Shown: positions 1 to 8,230 of the stretch, piece by piece
Numbering within the stretch: the first letter of the stretch is position 1
Layout: every line of letters starts with the position of its first letter
Source: an uncultured Slackia sp.
GTDB taxonomy: Bacteria; Actinomycetota; Coriobacteriia; Coriobacteriales; Eggerthellaceae
Assembly: GCF_934630525.1 (NCBI RefSeq)
Contig: NZ_CAKTVX010000011.1
Coordinates: 1-64,000 of the forward strand
Direction: 5' to 3'
Length of the DNA stretch: 64,000 bases
Made by a program: the position numbers and the translations under genes
The notes under the pieces: model-generated
The model's input: only the letters and a program-made list of their open reading frames with translations
What the model was told of the DNA's origin: nothing
Databases searched by the model: none

Positions 1-78
1 GGCACGACGGCACGACGGCACGACGGCACGACGGCACGACGGCACGACGGCACGACGGCACGACGGCACGACGGCACG
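1..78. repeat. 8-bp tandem repeat (GGCACGAC)
   Basis: Nine perfect copies of GGCACGAC plus six bases of a tenth. The array begins at the window edge, so its full length is unknown. It lies in a gene-free stretch. Perfect identity suggests recent slippage, in contrast to the decayed arrays elsewhere in the window. Confidence 0.95.
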
Positions 79-123
79 GATTCTAAAGCAAACCTCATAT
101 TTGGTCGCTTTTCTCAAGAAAAT

Positions 124-262
124 GGCAGAGATTTTCGGTTGTGAACGATGGTTTTGCGAACGTGAGCGAAAGCGGAAAATTTGACCTGGGGTTATGTCGC
201 CCGAATCGGTCGATTCGGTAAAAATGAAGCCCAATAACCGTTCACAACCGCAAATCTCTGCC
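124..262. repeat. inverted-repeat element, copy e
   Basis: Left arm 124-147 and right arm 239-262 are reverse complements over 23 of 24 bases (core GGTTGTGAACG). The 91-bp spacer holds GACCTGGGGTTAT at 183-195, on the midpoint (193). The arms are unrelated in sequence to copies a-d, but the architecture and central motif are the same. No gene is convincingly present nearby. Confidence 0.8.
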
Positions 263-914
263 AAATTTCCGCGTTTGGGGACACGATTTCCCGAAAGACA
301 GAGCCCAACACGAAAAGACATGCAAGCCGCAGAAAGGTCAGAGCCCCACCCCGGGAAAACATGCGCGTCGCAGAAGGGCCAGGAGGCCACACGACAAGAT
401 TGCGCACCACGGAAACGCCCGAGCCTTAATCCCGGAAGGCGCGCGAGCTTCCGAAAAGCCCGATTGAGCTCAAAAGACGTATTCGCTCCGAAAAGGGCAC
501 TGTACATTCGAGAAAGCACGCGATCAAAAAACGATGCACCATTCATCACGCAAATGAGGAAATGGATGGCGGTTGACACTGATGCCTCTATAAGACACAT
601 TTTGTGTTCCATAAGCTCGACCTTAGGATAATCGGCCCGGATGACCGTCCAAAAAAAATTGGACGCCAGCCTGCGCCAGCGTCCAAAACCAAATATTGTG
701 CCCTCCGAGTCTCCGATATCCGCATCTCGAATAACACCCGCCTTCGATAAAGAAGGCCCAGCGGCGTTGCCCCGAAGAAATTCGAGGTGCCATGGCACGC
801 TACCCGAGCCTTAATCGCTTTACGACAGGCAGCCACCACCCAAATTTCGATGGAGAAATCGGATCAAGCGCCATTGCAACTCGGGACCCTTTCGCCCTTC
901 GTAGCCAGCAAGCC
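263..914. other. gene-free stretch downstream of dxr
   Basis: No open frame here has a credible Shine-Dalgarno or protein-like composition. The 145-codon plus-strand frame at 194-631 is Arg/Lys/Ser-rich and runs through copy e, so it was not called. The only clear signal is the minus-strand terminator at 651-686. Confidence 0.6.
651..686 (-). terminator. intrinsic terminator downstream of dxr
   Basis: An 8-bp stem (TTGGACGC with GCGTCCAA at 659-666 and 679-686) closes a 12-nt loop. Read on the minus strand it is followed by eight T residues (651-658). It probably ends the pyrH-to-dxr transcript, about 230 bp past the dxr stop. Confidence 0.8.
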
Positions 915-2174
915 TTATTTCGCCCTTGCGGCGAGCCATGCGGCAGAAGCCTCGCGCGCCCAAGCGTCGATCTCGGCGAGCTGACCAAGGCTTTCAACCT
1001 TCTGCAGGCCACCGCCCTGCCCCGCCTCATGCGCCTCCATCATGGCACCGACGCAACCGTCGATATCCAGGTAGCCGCACGCGTCGCGCAAAAACGCCGC
1101 CACAGCAACCTCATTCGCGGCGTTCATGACGCATGGCAGCGTGCCACCCGTATCGCCTGCATATTTGGCCAGCTTAAAGCAACGGAACGTATCCTCGTCG
1201 ACCGGATAGAACTCGAGCTTGCCGAGCTGCGTGAAATCGAGCGGCTCCACCGGAGCATCCCAGCGGTCGGGATAGCTCAGCGCGAACTGAATGGGAATGC
1301 GCATGTCGGTGGTGCCCAAATGGGCCTTCACGCTGCCGTCGGAATACTCCACCATGGAATGAATGGCGCTCTGCGGCTGCACGACCACCTTAATGCGGTC
1401 GTACGGCATGTCGAACAGATGATGCGCCTCGATCACCTCGAGGCCTTTGTTCATGAGCGTCGAAGAGTCAATCGTGATTTTCGAGCCCATGTTCCACGTG
1501 GGATGCTTGAGCGCCTGAGCGGCCGTCATGCCGCGCAGCTCGTCACGCATGCGACCGCGGAACGGACCGCCGCTCGCGGTGACCCACAAGCACGACACCT
1601 CTTCAGCACGCTCGCCGAGCAAGCATTGATAGATTGCACCATGCTCGGAATCGATGGGCATAAGAGCACCCGCCGGACCCGTCGCGGGGGCCACGCCTGC
1701 CGCGCGGCGAGCCGCATCGACCTTGGCCGCCATAGGCATAATAAGGTCACCGCCCACGACCAGGCTTTCTTTGTTCGCAAGCGCAAGCACCTTGCCAGCG
1801 GCGAGCGTCTCATAGCTCGCGCGCAGGCCCGCAGCGCCCACCAGGGCGTTCACTACGACGTCGGCCTCTTCGATGCTCGCGAGCGCGGCGACGGCCTCGG
1901 GGCCGAAACCGACCTTCACGCCGCCGTGCGCATTCGCGAGGCGTGCATCATGCGCAAGCTCCGCATTGCCGAACGCGATATTGCGCACGCGGAACTCATG
2001 CGCCTGAGCGAGCACGGTATCGATGCTGGAGTTGGCCGCGAGGGCGATCACTTCCAGCTTGTCGGGGTGGCGACGGGCCACATCGAGCGTTTGCGTGCCA
2101 ATAGAACCCGTCGATCCCAAAACAACAATCTTGCGAGGCATGCCGCCTTCATTTGCATGAGCCGTATAGGCCAT
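915..2174 (-). CDS. dxr: 1-deoxy-D-xylulose 5-phosphate reductoisomerase
   Basis: Catalyses the NADPH-dependent rearrangement and reduction of DXP to MEP, the committed step of non-mevalonate isoprenoid synthesis in the cytoplasm. The nucleotide-binding signature GSTGSIGTQTLD lies near residue 20. ALANKESLVVGG and DSEHGAIYQCL match the family's substrate and metal regions. The ATG at 2174 is preceded by AGGGGTG with 7-nt spacing; an internal ATG at 2141 (MPRKIVVLG) matches the usual family start but has poor spacing. The predicted 419 aa is close to the normal 390-410. It is the last gene of pyrH-frr-uppS-cdsA-dxr. The rseP gene that often follows dxr is absent here. Confidence 0.95.
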   Translation of the reverse strand: MAYTAHANEGGMPRKIVVLGSTGSIGTQTLDVARRHPDKLEVIALAANSSIDTVLAQAHEFRVRNIAFGNAELAHDARLANAHGGVKVGFGPEAVAALASIEEADVVVNALVGAAGLRASYETLAAGKVLALANKESLVVGGDLIMPMAAKVDAARRAAGVAPATGPAGALMPIDSEHGAIYQCLLGERAEEVSCLWVTASGGPFRGRMRDELRGMTAAQALKHPTWNMGSKITIDSSTLMNKGLEVIEAHHLFDMPYDRIKVVVQPQSAIHSMVEYSDGSVKAHLGTTDMRIPIQFALSYPDRWDAPVEPLDFTQLGKLEFYPVDEDTFRCFKLAKYAGDTGGTLPCVMNAANEVAVAAFLRDACGYLDIDGCVGAMMEAHEAGQGGGLQKVESLGQLAEIDAWAREASAAWLAARAK

Positions 2175-2314
2175 TTCAAACCACCCCTTACCAGAAGCGA
2201 AAGTGGGCCACTTTCGCGCCAAAAACCAACGAGCAGAGCTCAGGAAGGACCCGTTCGGATACGGCGGAAAACCCGCCCGGCCCAACGCGCGCTACCGAAA
2301 GCACCCCGGAACAA

Positions 2315-2345
2315 ATTGCGCCGCTCAAAGAACGGCGCAATTATC
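2315..2345 (-). terminator. hairpin after cdsA
   Basis: A 9-bp perfect stem (ATTGCGCCG with CGGCGCAAT) lies about 10 bp past the cdsA stop on the minus strand. It has no long T run, so it may attenuate or stabilise the 3' end rather than fully terminate before dxr. Confidence 0.5.
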
Positions 2346-2353
2346 CAACATTC

Positions 2354-3496
2354 CTATCCGAACACATACGGCACGCAGCCGCCGCCGATAAGCATCACAG
2401 CCGCAGTAACCGACGCCATGAACAGCGAGTCGCAGCGATCGAGCAGGCCGCCATGACCAGGCATAATGGTACCCGAATCTTTCACGCCCGAATTGCGCTT
2501 GATGCGACTTTCGGCCAAATCGCCCAGCACGCCAGAAAGACCGCAAATCAAGCCAAACACGAGCGCCTGGGGAATCGCCATGTTCACACCGGGAATCAGC
2601 GTGATGAGGCACCAAATGACCATGGAGCCCACCAGGCCGCCAATGAAGCCTTCCCAGCTCTTCTTCGGCGAAATGCGCGGTGCGAGCTTATGCTTGCCGA
2701 ATTTGCTTCCCACCAAATATGCAAACGAGTCGTTCGCCCACACGCTGCAGAAAATGCCGCACACGAGCACGCCGCCCCAAATGCCGGGCAGCGACATGCG
2801 CACCAAAATAAGGCTCGAAAGCAGCAGGCCCGTGTATGCCGCGCCGAAAAACGACACGCCCACGTCACCCACGCGCGCACGCATGAAGAAGACATACCAC
2901 ACAAGCAACGCCACGAGCAGCGCGCCCGTCACCAGGAGCGAGCCGGAAAGCCCCAGCTTCCACATGCTGATGGGGTACGCCACCGCAGCCAGCGTACCAA
3001 GCAGCTCGTTGGGCAGCTTCGCGTCGCTACGCAGCATGAAGAATAGCTCGCCCGCGCAAATGCCCGAGAGCACGCACAGCATAATGACGCACGTCAGATT
3101 GCTCACGAGCGCAAGCGTCACCGAAAGCACCACGTACACGGCGCCCGTGCGAAATCTCACCTGCAAGTCGGTTGGATGCTTGAACTTATCAGGCGTTTTG
3201 CCATACGCGAATGCCTTCGCAGCGTCTTTTTTCGCTACGGCAGTTTGCATGACGTGCTCATACGTGGACTGGGCTTTTTCGAAATTGGTAGCCTCATGGT
3301 CGCGCGACCGGGCCGCCGCGTCGCGCCCTTCCGCCTGAGCCTCGACGTCGCAGGTGCGAGTCTCGGCCGCGGCATCGCGATTCTCCGCCCCAACCACAGG
3401 CTCGCACGAGACATCGGCAGGCTGAACGCCGACGACGCCTTCGCGCGCCGACTGCTCCGAAAGCTCATCCTCGAGTTTTTCGCTATCGGTTGACAT
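2354..3496 (-). CDS. cdsA: phosphatidate cytidylyltransferase (CdsA) with long N-terminal extension
   Basis: Makes CDP-diacylglycerol from phosphatidate and CTP in the membrane. The C-terminal family signature is clear: SRIKRNSGVKDSG followed by MPGHGGLLDRCDS from about residue 345. Around seven or eight hydrophobic segments span residues 115-380. The first 115 residues are hydrophilic, rich in Glu, Ala, Asp and Arg, and absent from typical CdsA proteins of 270-300 aa, so this is an added cytoplasmic domain or a low-complexity expansion. It starts three bases after the uppS stop, so the two are transcriptionally and probably translationally coupled. Confidence 0.93.
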   Translation of the reverse strand: MSTDSEKLEDELSEQSAREGVVGVQPADVSCEPVVGAENRDAAAETRTCDVEAQAEGRDAAARSRDHEATNFEKAQSTYEHVMQTAVAKKDAAKAFAYGKTPDKFKHPTDLQVRFRTGAVYVVLSVTLALVSNLTCVIMLCVLSGICAGELFFMLRSDAKLPNELLGTLAAVAYPISMWKLGLSGSLLVTGALLVALLVWYVFFMRARVGDVGVSFFGAAYTGLLLSSLILVRMSLPGIWGGVLVCGIFCSVWANDSFAYLVGSKFGKHKLAPRISPKKSWEGFIGGLVGSMVIWCLITLIPGVNMAIPQALVFGLICGLSGVLGDLAESRIKRNSGVKDSGTIMPGHGGLLDRCDSLFMASVTAAVMLIGGGCVPYVFG

Positions 3497-3499
3497 GGA

Positions 3500-4279
3500 C
3501 TACACCGCCCCAAACCTTCGATTACGCTCTTGGAAACTCAGAAGCGCACGCAAAAATTCATAGCGATCGAAATCGGGCCACAAGGTATCGGTCACGTAAA
3601 ACTCCGAATACGCCACCTGCCACAGCAGGAAATTCGACAGGCGCATCTCGCCCGACGTGCGAATCACCAGGTCGGGATCGGGGCAATCGGCGGTATAAAG
3701 ACCGCGCTCGAATTCCTCTTCAGTCAGCTCGCGCGGAGCGTCGCCGGCCATGGCGCGCGCAACAGCAACATCGATGCAGCGCTGCGTGGCGCGCAGCATT
3801 TCCTGACGCGAGCCGTAATTCACGGCCACGAGAAGCGTCATGCCCGTGTTGTTGCGCGTTTTCTCCCATGCCTCGGCAAACGCATCGCGCGTTTCCTGCG
3901 GCAACATGGAGATGTCGCCAATTGTGCGCACACGCACGTTTTCGGCATGCAGGCCGTCAACCTCGGCGAGCATGGTTTTGGCGAACAGGTCCATCAGTCC
4001 CACGACTTCTTCTTCAGGACGTTTCCAGTTTTCCGTCGAGAAAGAGTAAATGGTAAGGAAACGAACGCCCGCGTCGCTCGCCGCGCGAATGAGCTCGCGA
4101 ACCGCCGCAATGCCGGCCTTATGGCCCTTCAGGCGATTGAGGGCACGCTTTTTCGCCCAGCGGCCATTGCCGTCCATGATGACGGCGACATGCTGCGGCA
4201 CCGCGTCTTCGCGCAAAGCGTGCGCATCGAGCCCGGCGGGCGGGTTCGGGAACATTTCATCTATAGGTTTATGGAACAT
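3500..4279 (-). CDS. uppS: isoprenyl transferase (undecaprenyl diphosphate synthase)
   Basis: A cis-prenyltransferase that extends farnesyl diphosphate to the lipid carrier used in peptidoglycan synthesis. AVIMDGNGRWAKKR carries the catalytic Asp near residue 36. The C-terminal DLVIRTSGEMRLSNFLLWQ and an acidic tail region complete the family pattern. GAAGGAG five bases before the ATG at 4279 fixes the start; a longer in-frame extension to 4318 has no ribosome site. Predicted length is 259 aa. The product acts upstream of UppP (19324-20259), which recycles the same carrier. Confidence 0.95.
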   Translation of the reverse strand: MFHKPIDEMFPNPPAGLDAHALREDAVPQHVAVIMDGNGRWAKKRALNRLKGHKAGIAAVRELIRAASDAGVRFLTIYSFSTENWKRPEEEVVGLMDLFAKTMLAEVDGLHAENVRVRTIGDISMLPQETRDAFAEAWEKTRNNTGMTLLVAVNYGSRQEMLRATQRCIDVAVARAMAGDAPRELTEEEFERGLYTADCPDPDLVIRTSGEMRLSNFLLWQVAYSEFYVTDTLWPDFDRYEFLRALLSFQERNRRFGAV

Positions 4280-4815
4280 GTCAGCTCCTTCGAAATAGGC
4301 CCCTCTAGGGTACTCCAACGGCCAGAAGCCACCAACATGGGCCCCTGGCCGTTAAAATTTCGAAAGAAAAGAAGCTCGTTGATGAGCCACCAGCCGTTGA
4401 TGTCGCGACGAACTCCGCAGCGCACATCACGCCACGTTACAGTCGTGCCAATGCAGGACTAGAAGCTCCGACGACGCGCTAGATGCCACCACCAGCGCCG
4501 CCGCCGATGCTTGCGCGGCGCAAGTACGCGAGCAATGCACTCGCCAGAGCCAACGCTCGCCATCGCGCAAGAACGGAAAACCCCTTCACGGACCGGCCAG
4601 CAAGAACCGGGGATAATCCCTCTCGCGTCGGACCGCAAGAACGGGAAGGGCTTCCCTCGCACGCCAGCCAGCGAGCGGAATTCTAGGCGAGCGAGTTGGC
4701 TTGAAAGAGAAGCGAAGTGTACTTCGGTACGCGAGCGACGATTAAAAGCCAAGGCGCCGTCCAGAATTCCGCGCAGCGTCGAGTCATTGGGCCGTTCGGA
4801 AGAACGGCCCAATTC
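4280..4815. other. intergenic spacer between frr and uppS
   Basis: About 535 bp without a credible gene, inside an otherwise tight operon. It is rich in CGAGCGA/GCAAGAACGG-type short degenerate repeats. It contains a 12-bp perfect hairpin (4786-4797 with 4802-4813, loop GGAA) directly after the frr stop. The hairpin lacks a T run in either direction. Confidence 0.6.
4786..4813 (-). terminator. hairpin directly after frr
   Basis: Perfect 12-bp stem with a 4-nt loop, beginning three bases past the frr stop codon on the minus strand. There is no U tract, so it may be an mRNA 3' protection or partial termination structure between pyrH-frr and uppS-cdsA-dxr. Confidence 0.55.
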
Positions 4816-5373
4816 CTAGATCTCCATAACGTCAGCTTCCTTTTTCTTCAGCATGGCGTCGACTTCGGCAATGTATTTGTCGGTGAGCTTCTGCACCTGC
4901 TCTTCCGCGCGACGAGCCTCGTCCTCGGGCAGCTCGGCGTCCTTCTTGGCGCGCTCGATCTTGGTGTTGGCGTCGCGACGCTGGTTGCGCACAGCAACGC
5001 GAGCTTCCTCGGCGTAGCTGCGGCACTGCTTCACCATTTCCTTGCGGCGCTCTTCGGTAAGCGCGGGGAACGGCAGGCGAATGACGGAGCCGTCGTTAGA
5101 GGGCGTGATGCCCAAGTCGCTCGCCAGAATGGCGGCCTCGATGCCGCGCAGCACCGACTTGTCCCACGGCTCAACGACGAGCATGTGGGCATCGGGCGAC
5201 TTCACCGCGGCCATCTGATTGATGGGAGTAGGAACGCCGTAGTAGTCGACGCGAATCTTGTCGAGCACCATGGGGTTCGCGCGGCCCGTGCGCACGTTTA
5301 CGAACGCCTCGTTCAGGTTGGCCAGGGCCTTCTCCATGCCGGCTTTCGCCGCATCCATGATTTCAGCAGTCAT
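4816..5373 (-). CDS. frr: ribosome recycling factor
   Basis: Splits post-termination ribosomes together with EF-G. The 185-aa length and the pattern VRTGRANP, YYGVPTPINQMA and LTEERRKEMVK are diagnostic. The start at 5373 is supported by GAAAGG seven bases upstream; the longer frame to 5532 overlaps pyrH and is not needed. It follows pyrH by 57 bp, the usual order in many bacteria. Confidence 0.97.
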   Translation of the reverse strand: MTAEIMDAAKAGMEKALANLNEAFVNVRTGRANPMVLDKIRVDYYGVPTPINQMAAVKSPDAHMLVVEPWDKSVLRGIEAAILASDLGITPSNDGSVIRLPFPALTEERRKEMVKQCRSYAEEARVAVRNQRRDANTKIERAKKDAELPEDEARRAEEQVQKLTDKYIAEVDAMLKKKEADVMEI

Positions 5374-5429
5374 ATTCTTGCCTTTCTCGTTTGCGGCGCG
5401 CTGGCGCCGTCGCGTTTGCCTTCGATGGT

Positions 5430-6167
5430 TTAATACACCAGGGTGCCGACCGGCTCGCCCTTCAGAATGCGGCTGATGTTGCCCGGCGTGGTCATGTCGA
5501 ACACGAGCAGCGGCATTTCGTTGTCTTTGCACAGCGAAATGGCGGCCGCGTCCATGACCTGCAGCTCTTTGGTGAGCACCTCGAGGTAGCTGATCTTGTC
5601 GAACTTCACGGCGTCGGGATTCTTCGCCGGGTCGCTATCGTAGATGCCGTCGACCTTGGTGGCCTTCATCATGCAGTCGGCGTTGATTTCGCACGCGCGC
5701 AGGGCCGCCGTGGTATCGGTCGTGAAGTACGGGTTGCCCGTGCCCGCGGCGAAAATGACGACGCGGCCCTTTTCCATATGGCGAATGGCACGCAGGCGAA
5801 TGTAGGTTTCGGCGACCTGGTGCATTTCGATGGCCGACTGCACGCGGGAGGAAACGCCGTGGCGCTCGAGGCCGTCCTGCAAAGCGAGCGCGTTCATGAC
5901 CGTGGCGAGCATGCCGATGTAGTCAGCCTGCGCGCGGTCCATGCCGTTGGCGCTACCGGCGACGCCGCGGAAGATGTTGCCGCCGCCCACCGTGATGGCC
6001 ACCTGCACGCCGTCGTCAACGATGTGCTTGATTTGCTCGGCCAAGTCGTCGATGACCTTCGGATCGATGCCATAGCCGTTATCGCCCATGAGCGCCTCGC
6101 CCGAAAGCTTCAGCAAAACGCGGTGGTACTTATATCCCTCGGCGGGCTTGGTAGCTTCTTCTGGCAT
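5430..6167 (-). CDS. pyrH: uridylate kinase (UMP kinase)
   Basis: Phosphorylates UMP to UDP. It is an amino-acid-kinase-fold protein of 245 aa. Visible motifs are VLLKLSGEALMG near the N terminus, VGGGNIFRG, and the C-terminal TTPGNISRILKGEPVGTLV. The ATG at 6167 has AAAGGGG five bases upstream; an ATG five codons earlier has none. It is the first gene of the five-gene minus-strand operon. A TACAAT box at 6200-6205 is a plausible minus-strand -10 element. Confidence 0.96.
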   Translation of the reverse strand: MPEEATKPAEGYKYHRVLLKLSGEALMGDNGYGIDPKVIDDLAEQIKHIVDDGVQVAITVGGGNIFRGVAGSANGMDRAQADYIGMLATVMNALALQDGLERHGVSSRVQSAIEMHQVAETYIRLRAIRHMEKGRVVIFAAGTGNPYFTTDTTAALRACEINADCMMKATKVDGIYDSDPAKNPDAVKFDKISYLEVLTKELQVMDAAAISLCKDNEMPLLVFDMTTPGNISRILKGEPVGTLVY

Positions 6168-6592
6168 GAGTGCCCCTTTCAAAAATCGCAGTTATCACCA
6201 TTGTACTGTAACGAAAGCAAAGCACGAACGAGCGCGGACGTTTTCCGAAAAATCCTGCAATGACGCACTCGAAGCGCACGAATGTCGCAAGGCTCCCAGG
6301 GGCTCTAATGCAACCATTGCGCCAAAGCCGGTCCAAGCATCGCACGCATAGAAAGAGTGCCCGTGTCGACGCAGTTGCGATTCGACAGGCAATGCGGCGC
6401 ATTCAAGGCCCATAAGGTGGGGGACGAGCCCAAGGCGCCCGCCGCCGCGCGTTGCATGAAAATGCCCGAACCGTGCGCTCCTGAAAGTCTCGCGAACATT
6501 GTGCGCATACCGTAACGATATGTCGCCGAGTGCCGTGGCGATGCGACAATAGCCGCCGAACGAACGCATTGCGTCGGCGCTAGGAGGCTCGC
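6168..6592. other. divergent intergenic region, pyrH / MscS
   Basis: A 425-bp spacer between divergent genes. Minus-strand TACAAT at 6200-6205 is a possible pyrH promoter element. Nothing else could be recognised with confidence; frames through it have no ribosome sites. Confidence 0.5.
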
Positions 6593-7354
6593 GTGAGTAT
6601 TGAAGATTCGATTTTGTCGTTCATCACATCGGACACGATGCGCAACCTTATTTGGGCGGTTATTTTGGCGTGCGCCACCGCCGCGGCATCGAAAGTGGTA
6701 AAGCGCGCGTTGCATGCGATGCTCGACCACCCCGAAAACCCGCTGCCGGCATCGAGCCTCATCATCAACATCGGCCGCGGCGTGGTGTGGGTGATCGGCG
6801 GATCGATCATTTTGCAATCGTGTTTCGGCATTAATCCGAATGCGCTGGTCACAGCCCTGGGCGTTGGCGGCGTTGCGCTTTCGCTCGGCCTGCAGGACAC
6901 GCTGTCGAACCTCATTGGCGGCATTCAGATGACGCTCATGGGCGTCGTGCGCCCGGGCGACAACATCGAAATCGGCTCGGAAACGGGCGTTGTGACCGAC
7001 GTGGGACTGCGACACACCACCATCATCACGAAGCTCGGCGAGACCGTAATCGTTCCTAATTCGGTCATTTCGAAAACGTCGCTCGTGCAGCTTCCGCCGG
7101 CGGAGCAGTTCAAAGTGCCGTTCTGCGCGACAGGCGACGCGAGCAAGCTCGACGAGATTGCCGCAGAAATCGCCGAGCGCGCGAAGGCCGCGGCGGAAAG
7201 CATCTCGCCCGTGACGCAGGACCCGAAGGTGTTTTTCTCGGAAATCACCGAATACGGCTTCCGCGGTTCTATCGTGATGCGCGTGGAAGATTCCGCCGCC
7301 ACGGGACGCGCGGCCGACGCCGTGGTGCGCGCAATCGCGCCGCTCACGAGGTAG
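6593..7354 (+). CDS. small mechanosensitive ion channel (MscS family)
   Basis: Predicted tension-gated inner-membrane channel protecting against hypo-osmotic shock. Hydrophobic segments lie at about residues 15-35, 55-80 and 85-112. The third carries the Gly/Ala-rich pore helix ALVTALGVGGVALSLGLQ and the following DTLSNLIGGIQM typical of MscS. The soluble beta domain follows (RPGDNIEIG, IVPNSVI). GTG start at 6593 with AGGAGG five bases upstream. At 253 aa it is a minimal family member. Monocistronic, convergent with the nitroreductase. Confidence 0.93.
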   Translation: MSIEDSILSFITSDTMRNLIWAVILACATAAASKVVKRALHAMLDHPENPLPASSLIINIGRGVVWVIGGSIILQSCFGINPNALVTALGVGGVALSLGLQDTLSNLIGGIQMTLMGVVRPGDNIEIGSETGVVTDVGLRHTTIITKLGETVIVPNSVISKTSLVQLPPAEQFKVPFCATGDASKLDEIAAEIAERAKAAAESISPVTQDPKVFFSEITEYGFRGSIVMRVEDSAATGRAADAVVRAIAPLTR

Positions 7355-7460
7355 CGCGACAACGCCCAACCAAACGCAGTATCAGCGGCCGCGTCTATCT
7401 ATCCATCCAGGTTCGCTGCACTTCTCGAGTCGCATAAGCAGATATCGCATACCGCACAGC

Positions 7461-7492
7461 AAGGCCCCACGGGCATAAACCCGTGGGGCCTT
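7461..7492. terminator. bidirectional terminator between MscS and nitroreductase
   Basis: Perfect 13-bp stem (AAGGCCCCACGGG with its complement) and a six-base loop between convergent genes. T runs are weak on both sides, but the very stable stem and position support a shared terminator. Confidence 0.7.
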
Positions 7493-7550
7493 CGACAAGG
7501 GCGCCCGGCATGAAGCCGTCATTCGCCCTTTTCCGTGTCGATTTCCGCTG

Positions 7551-8078
7551 CTACAGCAGGAAATCCTCGCGAGCGATGGTGCGCTCGGCGCGGCGCTCAG
7601 GCGAGGCGATGGTATCGGCCGCGTAACCCACAGTGAGCATGTGGTACGGATACACCCCTTCGGGCAAGTCGAACTGCTCGCACGCGATTTCGGGCTTGAA
7701 GTGGCACACCCAGCACGTGCCCAGGCCAAGCTCGGTCGCCTGCATCATCATCTGATCGCACACAATCGCGGTGTCGATAGGCGCCGCATTCATTTGGTCG
7801 TACGGGCGCACCCACGCGTCTTCGTCCACGCCGCACACCAGCAACACCACAGGCGCCCCGAAGATCGAGCCGTCGTGCGCGAAACGCGGCTGGCAGGCCG
7901 CCGCCTTCTCGAGCAGCTCGGGCGTGGCGCACGGCAAAACGCGCACGGGATGATTGTTGCACGCCGTAGGGGCAAGGCGCCCGGCCTCAAGAATGGCATC
8001 GAGTTTCTCGGGCTCGACAGCGCGCTTCTCGTATTTGCGGCAGGAGTAGCGCTCAAGGGTCAAATCGGCAAAAGACAT
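7551..8078 (-). CDS. nitroreductase family protein
   Basis: Predicted FMN-dependent NAD(P)H oxidoreductase. The N-terminal RYSCRKYEKRAVEPEKL, then LAPTACNNHPVRV, match the nitroreductase FMN-binding core. A later GLGTCWVCHF segment and an ERR-type basic tail complete it. Predicted length is 175 aa. The start at 8078 follows AGAAGGGA with suitable spacing; the frame to 8114 lacks one. The substrate cannot be predicted. Confidence 0.88.
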   Translation of the reverse strand: MSFADLTLERYSCRKYEKRAVEPEKLDAILEAGRLAPTACNNHPVRVLPCATPELLEKAAACQPRFAHDGSIFGAPVVLLVCGVDEDAWVRPYDQMNAAPIDTAIVCDQMMMQATELGLGTCWVCHFKPEIACEQFDLPEGVYPYHMLTVGYAADTIASPERRAERTIAREDFLL

Positions 8079-8230
8079 AGCACGTCCCTTCTCTTCAGGA
8101 GGCCCGTCGAACACGACGGGCGACTCTCGTTACTGCAAGTGTAACGCGACAGCGCGCCTTTTCCGCACGGCTTTCCGCAATCGTTCGTGGTTTTCCGCGA
8201 GTCGACCTGCACGCCTTCCGAAAGCGGGCG

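Noticed and set aside
194..631. 145-codon frame at the left end
   Set aside because: It crosses repeat copy e, is Arg/Lys/Ser-rich and has no plausible ribosome site.
792..2456. 554-codon plus-strand open frame opposite dxr
   Set aside because: It is the antisense shadow of dxr, a common artefact in high-GC sequence; composition is His/Arg-rich and there is no ribosome site.
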